Assembly (NCBI GenBank): GCA_963585895.1
Contig: OY757917.1
Coordinates: forward strand, 100,262,012 to 100,326,011
DNA length: 64,000 bases
Direction of reading: 5' to 3'
Source: Sepioteuthis lessoniana
Taxonomy: Eukaryota > Mollusca > Cephalopoda > Myopsida > Loliginidae
A model generated the notes under the pieces. That model saw only the letters and a program-made list of their open reading frames with translations. It was not told the origin of the DNA and searched no databases. Positions 57,389 to 64,000 of the stretch are shown piece after piece (positions within the stretch are counted from its first letter, which is position 1; each line of letters starts with the position of its first letter). Both the position numbers and the translations under genes were made by a program.

Positions 57389-57545
57389 CTACTGACACTA
57401 TTTATAGAAACCCATTTAAAAGCAAATGCTATACTCTCCAACGGTTAAGACGCTCGTACATAGTAGTAATATGCAAAAACAAAAGTTACATCATTTTTGT
57501 AATAGATCTTCCCCTGATGATGGCCCAAAGTCGGGCAGAAAGTAC
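56418..57545 (+). mobile_element. Penelope-like element, 3' half
   Basis: The segment starts near the end of the reverse transcriptase and includes a GIY-YIG endonuclease. The RT followed by GIY-YIG is diagnostic of endonuclease-bearing Penelope-like elements. After the stop at about 57388 it continues to CCTGATGATGGCCCAAAG at 57513, a string with the form usual for 3' flanks of these elements. The 5' part is absent; its left edge meets LINE copy 4 at about 56417. Confidence 0.8.
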
Positions 57546-57681
57546 TAGGGATATATACAACTATGGACTATACATAAATCAATTCCCCCCCCCCGAATAC
57601 GATAAAAGTAATACGGCAATACGAACGGATCTAGATAAAAATATGTAGATAGAAAATATCTATTATGTTTAACGAAATTTG

Positions 57682-57683
<2 letters not shown>

Positions 57684-57721
<38 letters not shown>
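57684..57721. repeat. (TA)n microsatellite
   Basis: About 19 TA units directly left of mariner M2. Confidence 0.95.
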
Positions 57722-57723
<2 letters not shown>

Positions 57724-57927
57724 GTGATGCCTTCAATAGGTTTCCAGACTTTTTTTGTACAGGCATTTAAAATTGTCGTAGAATCTTGAAAATTCAGTAT
57801 CTTATTGCTATACATCTTATAAGATAACCCACCAATTTTTATGATTTCACGTTCAAATGAACAGCTATAGCAGCAATTGGAATACAACTTACTAAAGCCT
57901 GATTGTCTCAGCTGGTGAATTTCAAAA

Positions 57928-58606
57928 ATGCAATCTGGACGTGAGGACACTTTAAAAGAAAGATATGCAATAAAATTCTGTTTTAAACTTGGAAAAAATG
58001 CAACAGAAACGTATAGAATGCTTCAGAATGCTTTTGGAGCATCTTGCATGAATCGAGCATCAGTTTTTAAGTGGTATAAGAGATTCAAGGAAGCCAGGGA
58101 GTCTGTGAGGGATGATGAGAGGTGTGGGAGGAGTAAGGAAGTCAATAGAGCAGAGTTGATTGGCCAAAGGGTTAGGGTTAGGGTTACTATGTTGAGGTTT
58201 TAAGGGAGTTCAGGAAGAGATTTGGTCGGAAGAGGCCACCACTCTTCAAATCGGGTCAGTGGCATTTCCACCAGTGGCATTTCCACTAGTGGCATTTCCA
58301 GTGGCATTTCCACCAGTGGCATTTGCACCAGTCCACAACTCCATCCTTGTCGCAGACTATTTGACCAAGATGGGCATCAAGACAGTTCCTGACCCTCCCT
58401 ATAGTCCAGACCTTTCTCCCTGTGACTTTTGGTTATTCCCCATGCTCAGAGGCTGTCGTTATGAGACGATTGAGGAGATGAAAGCGGCTGTGACGACGGT
58501 CATTGACACGCTCACACAAGAGGCCTTCCATGGGGCTTTGCATAATTCGTTGGAACGGTACAACAAGTGCATTGCAGCCGGAGGAAATTTCTTCGAAGGG
58601 GACTAG
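57928..58606 (+). pseudogene. Mariner transposase M2, core deleted
   Basis: Frame 57928-58203 reads [57 protein letters not shown] and VRDDERCGRSKEV, the paired helix-turn-helix DNA-binding half. The frame then stops near a GGGTTAGGGTTAGGGTTA stretch (58168-58185). Frame 58259-58606 carries the C-terminal end: YLTKMGIKTVP, YSPDLSPCDFWLFP, CRYETIEEMKAAVTTVID, NKCIAAGGNFFEGD. The region with the first two catalytic Asp residues is absent. At the joint a GTGGCATTTCCACCA-type minisatellite (about 58255-58330) has grown, encoding AFPPVAF repeats. Confidence 0.85.
58255..58330. repeat. Minisatellite at the mariner deletion joint
   Basis: Five imperfect units built on CAGTGGCATTTCCAC lie exactly where M1 has a single CAGTGGCACCAGTCC. 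The array therefore arose in M2 after the deletion. Confidence 0.85.
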
Positions 58607-58678
58607 AGTTTCATGTGTGTACTATCAATAGAAGTGCCCATACGAAAAAAGTCTGGAAACTTATTTAATGATCCTCGT

Positions 58679-59111
58679 GTATGAGAGGGAATGAAATGAA
58701 TCGGACAGAATATATGAGGACAAAGGTAAACGGATAAAAGATAAATACGTTGAGTAGTTGATGATATATTTATTTATTTATCATATTTCTGCCAATATAT
58801 TACGACTTCAAATTTTGACTCTCCACTAAAGAATTCAATCAAAAATTATTTTAGATATGAGAACAAAAAATAAAATTATCATAATGGGAAAAATTTTTCA
58901 AGCATGACCAAAGTCTTCATCAGAGCTAAATGTTTGCTTTTGCGAGGACGAGCAACACACGGATATGTATTCATAACGTAATCAATTTCGAGTAACTTTC
59001 TGTGCAGCTAAATTTTAAAGTTGAAAAGCATTAGCAGAAATAAAATAGATAAATAATGAATATATAATCAAGTACAACAAGTAATATATCTTTCGTCCGT
59101 TTTCCTTTTCC
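58679..59111. other. Unassigned sequence
   Basis: It includes CATGACCAAAGTCTTCATCA near 58902. Read on the minus strand this is CTGATGAAGACTTTGG and resembles the 3'-flank string of Penelope-like elements. Nothing else was recognised. Confidence 0.35.
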
Positions 59112-59131
59112 TATATATATATATATATATA
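59112..59131. repeat. (TA)n microsatellite
   Basis: About 10 TA units immediately 5' of SINE-A copy 4. Confidence 0.9.
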
Positions 59132-59390
59132 CCGGCCCGTCGGTATAATAGTTATAGTGTTCACGAATGACCCGGGAGACCGGAGTTCAATTCCAGGTTG
59201 AGTCATACCCAAAACTCCAAAAATGGTACTTGATCCCTCCTTGCTTATCACTCTGTATTATAATGTATGGATCAAGGGTAAAATGGAGCAATCCAGGTAA
59301 AGGAGTAGCGACCTCCCCTACACTTCGATGTAGTAGCTATTGAAAAGGGAAACTTCGGGTCACCCTCATCTACGGTCACCAACTTTACTT

Positions 59391-59391
<1 letters not shown>
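59131..59391 (+). mobile_element. SINE-A copy 4
   Basis: Full length: CCGGCCCGTCGGTATAATAG, TGACCCGGGAGACCGG, GAGTTCAATTCCAGG as box B, AAAATGGTACTTGATCCCTC, AAGGGTAAAATGGAGCAATC and the end CACCAACTTTACTTA. It retains more CG dinucleotides than the 22-kb copy, so it is probably younger. Confidence 0.85.

Positions 59392-59393
<2 letters not shown>

Positions 59394-59432
<39 letters not shown>
59394..59432. repeat. (TA)n microsatellite
   Basis: About 19 TA units right at the 3' end of SINE-A copy 4. Confidence 0.95.
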
Positions 59433-59433
<1 letters not shown>

Positions 59434-59639
59434 TATAAAAGAAAAACCTTTAAAAATCACTCATATTTTTTATAATAATATTTATATCAGCAAACTCTAT
59501 ATTTTTAAAAATGTTAGATCTGCATCTTCAGACAAAGAAATAATGAAAAATTTCTCATGAAAATTTAGAAAAACCCACAAAATTCCGGCCACCTTATCTC
59601 CTTAACCCAAATTTCATCATTTTTTTCAAATATAGACTA
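59433..59639. other. Unassigned sequence
   Basis: Nothing recognised. Confidence 0.4.
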
Positions 59640-59665
59640 TATAATATATATGCATATTAATATAA

Positions 59666-59705
<40 letters not shown>

Positions 59706-59740
59706 TATAAAAATATACACATATACACACACACACACAC

Positions 59741-59771
<31 letters not shown>
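59640..59771. repeat. (TA)n/(CA)n/(GT)n compound microsatellite
   Basis: TA, then ACAC, then TATA, then GTGT tracts. The CA and GT parts are inverted relative to one another and could pair. Confidence 0.93.
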
Positions 59772-59772
<1 letters not shown>

Positions 59773-60933
59773 CCTTTTGCAGCATACCTGCGGCGATGTC
59801 AAAGAAGTCTGTCTCCATCCGGTGAGCGAACCTTTACTTTCGTGTCTTTATATAGGATCATTATGGCTGCGACAGTTTCTTTGAGGAGACTGTTGGCCAG
59901 AAGTATTTGTTTTATCTTTTCTCTGTGTATGGAGTCAAATGCCTTGAAGAAGTCAACAAATAATAGTGTTGCCTTGAGGTTTTTTGTACGAACACTTTCG
60001 GATATTCGATGGATAGTCAAAATTTGTGATGTCGTCGATGGATTTCTCCGAAAGCCATTTTGGTTCTTCCTGAGAATTTTCTCAATTTCAGGTTCAATGC
60101 GGTTGAGAAGCAGAGCATTGTATATCTTGGCCGCTATAAAAGTAAGGGTTATACCTCAGTAGTTCTTGGCTATTCCAAGGTCACCCTTCTTGGTGAAAGG
60201 GAGGATTCAGCCTTTTTTCCATCTCCCTATTGTGTTCTGGTTATATACGGCCTTGCGGTATTGGAGCAGTAAGTCGTCGAATTTCCTTGTTTTCCATCAA
60301 GACCGGCAGCTTTCCTGTTTTTTAAAAAAATTTTCTTAGTTCTGCGTCAAGTTCTTCTTGTGTAAACTGGCCTAGTTTGATGCCATGTTGATTTTTAATA
60401 ATTTTTGTGATTGATTCATTCGTAACTTTAGGGGATTTTCCAGTGAGGTTCTTGAAACGTTCTTTCCACAAGTGTATTCATTCTTCTTGGCTGGCAGTTT
60501 TTAGTTTAACTCTTGCAGTGCTCTTCCTACTACTCACTTCATTTACTGTCTGCCATGCTATCCAAGATTATTTATCTTCAACCGAGTCTCTAATCTTATT
60601 GATCCGGTCTGGGATGTATTCCGTTTGTTCTTTTAGGTATGTATTAGTTAGTACACTTTGTGCCTTTTTAAGTTTCTACGCGTTCGCGTAAGTTGGGTTT
60701 CTCCTATTATATAGAGATGCGGTTTTCACGTCGTCACGTTTTTTCTTAACTACCTATATCTCCCAGGGAACTCTATGTTTTGCTCTTAGTTTAGTAGGTA
60801 TGCATTCCGCTGCTGCTTCTGAATGGGCATTGACGAAGTTCGTCATTCGAGGTAAGTGTTTCTGATATCTCCTGAAGTGCGTCGAATGTGTTTCCTAGTG
60901 TTATGGTGTATTCATCGCAAATATCTCTGTTTA
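59772..60933 (-). mobile_element. GAT-tailed LINE, copy 5a (inverted 5' segment)
   Basis: Minus-strand landmarks from right to left are YTITLGNTFDALQEIS (about 60880-60925), the linker with K-RNDVKTAS-like sequence, WFGKEL-type and KGCILP-type RT lead-in, then ATLLFVDFFKAFDSIHREK (about 59930-59985) and VRSPDGDRLL (59799-59830). Shortly after the FFDIAAGMLQKDT equivalent it ends in microsatellite. The next LINE residues in order (LLRTSIDL) begin at 63118 in the opposite orientation. The two pieces are therefore likely one insertion with a 5' inversion. Confidence 0.75.
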
Positions 60934-60936
60934 TTA

Positions 60937-61060
60937 CACTGGTTTACAAAAATAAATTTTTGGTCTGAGGCAAGAATGGGGATAGGTGTTTTTTTGTTAA
61001 TTTGGGTGTGCTGAATTCAAATTTATAAATAGTTTTGCTCTATCACCTCTAGTTTTCTAA
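60937..61060. repeat. Left terminal inverted repeat of the 2.2-kb transposon
   Basis: Matches the reverse complement of 63007-63117 with small indels; best conserved in the first 14 bp and at GCTGAATTCAAATTT. Confidence 0.8.
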
Positions 61061-61217
61061 CTTTTAAATAGTCTCATTTTAGTATAAACAGAGAATATAT
61101 GTGCATATTTCAAGAGTCGAAGCAGCTTATAACAGATAAAACAGGATATATAAAGAACACTGATTGAATCAATATACTTGGATGACACAATTACACAATT
61201 CATAGTACCACTGACAG

Positions 61218-62779
61218 TCAAAAGTCTGTTTTCTTAGATCTGGTGTATTTTGCCTCTGGGATGTCACGCAAGAGCATCCAGCAGAAGTCTCCCATCATGC
61301 CGGGGTTCCATTTGCTTTGATAGTTGCTCTCCATCTTCGTAATGTCTTGGTGGAATCTTTCTCCGTGCTCATTACTCACTGTTCCAAGGTTTGCCGGGAA
61401 GAAGTTGAGGTGGGAATGGAGAAAATTAATCTTGAGTGACATTCGGCACCCCATATCCTCGTAAGACTTTAGCAACTTCTCAATACAGGCTTGGGAATCT
61501 GGTACGCGTGTGTTACCAAGGAAGCCACTACAGACTGACTTGAATGCTTCCCATGTTCTCAGTTCCTTTAAGTTAAGAAGCTCCTCAAAATCGGTATCCT
61601 TCAGCACTTCTCGGATCTGAGGTCCGACAAAGATGCCCTCTTTGAGCTTAGCAACACTAAGACCTGGCAACACAGTAGACAAGTGTTGGAAAGCAGTTCT
61701 ATTTTTGTGCAACGCCTTCACGAAATTCTTCATCAAACCAAGCTTGATATGAAGAGGAGGAAGAAGCACCTTATTCATGTCCACCAGAGGATTCTCCTTG
61801 AGGCTGTGTTCGTCAGCAACAAAAGTGCTTCTAGACCCCCAGTCTTTCTGCTTGTAATGCTGGGATACAACTCGACTATCCCAGAGACAGAAAAACAACA
61901 GTACTTTGTGAAGCCCGCTTGCATACCCATAAGAAGACCAATGATCTTGAGGTTCCCACACAGAATCCATTGGTACTCGCTGTACTTAATAGCTTCTAAA
62001 AGAAGCTCCATATTGTCATAGGACTCCTTTAGATGGACAGAGTGTGCAATGGGAATGCTGGGATATTTATTCCCGTTGTGCAGAAGAACACCCTTGAGAC
62101 TTCGCTTGGAAGAGTCTATGAAAAAAAAGCCAGTCTGAAGGATTATGTGGCAAACCAAGGGACGTAAACAAGCCAGGTATGTTTGTGCAGTAGCGCAACT
62201 TGTTTTCCATGTCGAAAAAGGAAGCAAGGTCTTTGTTCCGATTCCTGAAACTGGTGATTCTTACATCTTCCTGGACTAGGTTCCACTGTTTAAGCCGAGA
62301 TACAGATAAGACAGATACAAATAACGAGCAAGATCATTCAGGTCTTCTTGCGTGATCCAGTGTGGCTCATTGCCACTTGTTCCTGAATATGTAGACTCAA
62401 TATCTTCCAAAGATATTGACTCGGCAGAATCCTCCCTTGAAGGCATTTCTTTATCTGATGAGGAAAGAAGATCCTTATTTACTGGAGGTGTGGGTACAGG
62501 AAGATCATCTGAATGGGGAACGGGTCTCATAGCAGATCGAAGGTTGGGATATTTGATCTTTTTCCTAGAAGATGCATTGAAACCAGTTATATGAGTTAAA
62601 CAAAAATAACAATCATCTGCGTAGTTTCGCGGCTCTCTCCAAACCATCGGGACTGCAAAGTTGAAAACTAAATGTGCATTTGAAAATGTAATACTAATAT
62701 TTAGTAACCCAAAAGATGTGTAACACGATAGTTGAGGGACACCAACCTCCTGCGCCGCCTGCGAGACAACCTCTTCCAA
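61218..62779 (-). pseudogene. Transposase-like protein of an unnamed repeated family
   Basis: N-terminal frame (62276-62779): VPMVWREPRNYADDCYFCLT, YPNLRSAMRPVPHSDDLPVP, ITQEDLNDLARYLYLS. Middle frame (to 61775): FFIDSSKRSLKGVLLHNGNK, PIAHSVHLKESYDNM, WILCGNLKIIGLLMGMQAGF. C-terminal frame (61218-61970): LWDSRVV, LLPPLHIKLGLMKNFVKAL, KLKEGIFVGPQIREVL, CRMSLKINFLHSHLNFFPAN and SNEHGERFHQDITKME. Close relatives are abundant in invertebrate genomes as uncharacterised proteins. An order of Asp (FIDSS), CGNLK where GDLK is usual, a C-x2-C-like pair, HIKLGL and GERFHQ resembles DDE transposases with a C2C..H insertion. This assignment is inference. At least two frameshifts inactivate it. Confidence 0.7.
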
Positions 62780-62844
62780 TGACTGCCAGAGTGTGGATTG
62801 AGACCTGCTGCCTTAACTGTCAAACTCCGTCTCGATATATAACA

Positions 62845-62871
62845 GTATATATATATATATATATATATATA
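62845..62871. repeat. (TA)n microsatellite
   Basis: About 13 TA units just upstream of the transposon protein's N-terminus. Confidence 0.9.
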
Positions 62872-63006
62872 ATGTAATGCTATCACTTACATTTAGTGCA
62901 TAATAACTAAAAAATAAGCCATAAGTCTCACAATATTAGAATTAACCCTGAATTCATATACGCCTTTATATACCGTATATGCACAAAATGCACACTATGC
63001 ATATCT

Positions 63007-63117
63007 AAAAAACTAGAGGTGATGAGTAAAAACGGATTTCAAATTTGAATTCAGCTCCCTCAAATTAGGTAAAAACGGGTATTTTTGTGCTTGCCTCAAT
63101 TTCTTTGTAAACCAGTG
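63007..63117. repeat. Right terminal inverted repeat of the 2.2-kb transposon
   Basis: Ends GTAAACCAGTG, the exact inverse of the left terminus. Confidence 0.8.
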
Positions 63118-63648
63118 TCATCTGCTTCGAACGTCGATAGATTTAATGAAAGAAAATGACTTTACTTTGGCAAGGCAAGAAGCGGAAGATAATGATTACG
63201 GTGCAGACTACGCTGATGACCTACCGCTTCTGACAAATACACCCACCCAGGCCGAATCCCAGCTGCATAGTCTGGAACGAGCGGCAGGTGATATAGGCCT
63301 CCATGTCAACGCAGACAAAACAGAGTTCATGTGATTTAATCAAAGAGGTGACATCTCCACACTAAATGGAAGATCTCTGAAATTGGTGGACAAGTTCACA
63401 TACCTCGTAAGTAGCATCTTATCAACTGAAAATGACATCAACACACAACTAGCAAAGGTATGAACAACCATTGATAGACTATCGGTCATATAAAAGTCAG
63501 ACCTACCAGATAAAATAAAGCACAGTTTTTTCCGAGCAGCAGTCGTGTCTATACTGTTGTATGGATGCACCACATGAACACTTACTAAGTGTATGGGGAG
63601 AAAGGTTGACGGTAATCGCACCAGAATGCTGCGAGCTATATATATATG
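63118..63648 (+). mobile_element. GAT-tailed LINE, copy 5b (sense 3' segment)
   Basis: It begins at LLRTSIDLMKENDF and includes YADD intact at 63209-63220, TQAESQLHSLERAAGDIGLH, VNADKTEFM, stop, LKLVDKFTYL, RAAVVSILLYGCTT and GNRTRMLRA. Three in-frame stops are present. It breaks off in a TA tract before the C-terminal end and tail, apparently where the Tc1-type element inserted. Confidence 0.8.
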
Positions 63649-63660
63649 CATACATATAAT

Positions 63661-64000
63661 TATACATTCAGTAGCGGCCATAAATTAAGGAACGGAACAA
63701 CAACAAATATTTAGATGATTTTTACTTGAAAAAGTTTGCATGTACGTCTATGAAATTTTCACAAAATATACTTGGAACACATATGCATTTATTACATATA
63801 AAGTTTTCTAAATTTTCTTCTTCATTGAATTAATAGTCAACTGAAAAGACGATAACATACATTTTGCTCGGTCAGAAGTTACGGAACGCATCATAAATCA
63901 TCATGAAAAATCCAATATTTAGTGAATTTTCTTTTGCATTTGATTACCTCATTGCATCTTCGACCACATGAGCCAATTAACTTCTTACAATAGGTGGTAG
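63661..64000 (-). mobile_element. Tc1-type transposon, 3' end, runs off the window
   Basis: The left terminus is next to TATACATT and reads CAGTAGCGGCCATAAATTAA, typical of a Tc1-like terminal repeat. On the minus strand the coding end is TCKKLIGSCGRRCNEVIKCK at about 63925-63985. This is the C-terminal helix of Tc1-like transposases, which normally end RRC-EVI-NKG. The rest lies beyond 64000, so intactness cannot be judged. Confidence 0.75.

Larger units (their letters stand above)
57725..58678 (+). mobile_element. Mariner deletion derivative M2, about 954 bp
   Basis: The TIRs at 57725-57765 and 58635-58678 share TTTCCAGACTTTTTT and a CCCATACGA-type inner part; the left one is more mutated. 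Internal non-coding sequence (57770-57927) matches 52140-52288 of M1 inverted. It carries an N-terminal and a C-terminal transposase frame joined across the deletion seen in M1. M1 and M2 lie in opposite orientation 5.4 kb apart. Confidence 0.85.
60937..63117 (-). mobile_element. TIR DNA transposon of unnamed class, 2181 bp
   Basis: Terminal inverted repeats at 60937-61060 and 63007-63117 begin CACTGGTTTACAAA and share GAGGCAAG, GCTGAATTCAAATTT and ATCACCTCTAGTTTT. The immediate flanks are TTA and TCA, compatible with a worn 3-bp target duplication but not proof. The CACTG ends recall CACTA/EnSpm or Chapaev elements. A single protein is encoded on the minus strand (61218-62779). I know of no established superfamily name for that protein. 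The element sits between LINE pieces 5a and 5b. Confidence 0.75.

Noticed and set aside
59650-60162. 170-codon plus-strand frame
   Set aside because: It starts in a microsatellite and continues antisense to LINE copy 5a.
61683-62021. 112-codon plus-strand frame
   Set aside because: Antisense shadow of the transposase-like protein; 62352-62594 is the same.

Overview
This is an AT-rich window of animal nuclear DNA with no convincing host exon. It is filled with simple-sequence repeats and with decayed, nested mobile elements. The mix points to a cephalopod mollusc, most likely Octopus: tRNA-headed SINEs, a GAT-tailed LINE family, a Penelope-like element, an animal copia-type LTR element, internally deleted mariner elements, and very long (TA)n, (CA)n and (GA)n tracts. 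The species call is inference from element content; no gene confirms it.

Layout. Positions 1-19.5 kb are mostly unique AT-rich sequence with microsatellites. They also hold a nested foldback (1784-2453), a near-perfect 68-bp-arm hairpin (4738-4878), an old LINE-type remnant (10.35-10.77 kb) and several SINE-like repeats. Positions 19.6-32 kb hold a broken LINE (19582-21722), SINE-A and SINE-B copies, composite repeats with internal tandem units, a possible TATA box with a possible first exon (about 29.0-29.4 kb), two mariner-derived MITEs and a 5'-inverted LINE fragment (31731-32084). Positions 32.3-36.5 kb are one copia-type LTR retrotransposon with both LTRs, a SINE inserted inside it, and a second truncated 3' end with a third LTR. 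Positions 36.5-43.5 kb are largely featureless apart from one composite repeat and microsatellites. Positions 43.5-48.1 kb are dominated by composite repeats, broken up by a SINE, a TIR element and a LINE 3' end. Positions 48.4-64 kb are dense and look younger: Tc1-type and Ty3/gypsy fragments abutting, two mariner deletion derivatives in opposite orientation, an inverted-repeat element, a long LINE, a Penelope-like element, and a TIR transposon (60937-63117) whose protein resembles a DDE transposase of a class I cannot name. That transposon lies between two oppositely oriented parts of a LINE. A Tc1-type element runs off the right edge.

How the parts relate. Every protein-coding segment I recognise comes from a mobile element, and all are broken by stops, frameshifts, truncation or loss of catalytic residues; the one long uninterrupted frame (46633-47241) is only the LINE C-terminus. 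SINE-B and the composite repeats share a 3' tail of roughly 45 bp ending in CCAA-type repeats, which suggests a common retrotransposition partner. The composite repeat (head, variable number of roughly 50-bp units, shared tail) has an architecture like primate SVA and is the most unusual recurrent structure here. The best candidates for something undescribed are this composite family, the 60937-63117 transposon and the 4738-4878 hairpin.
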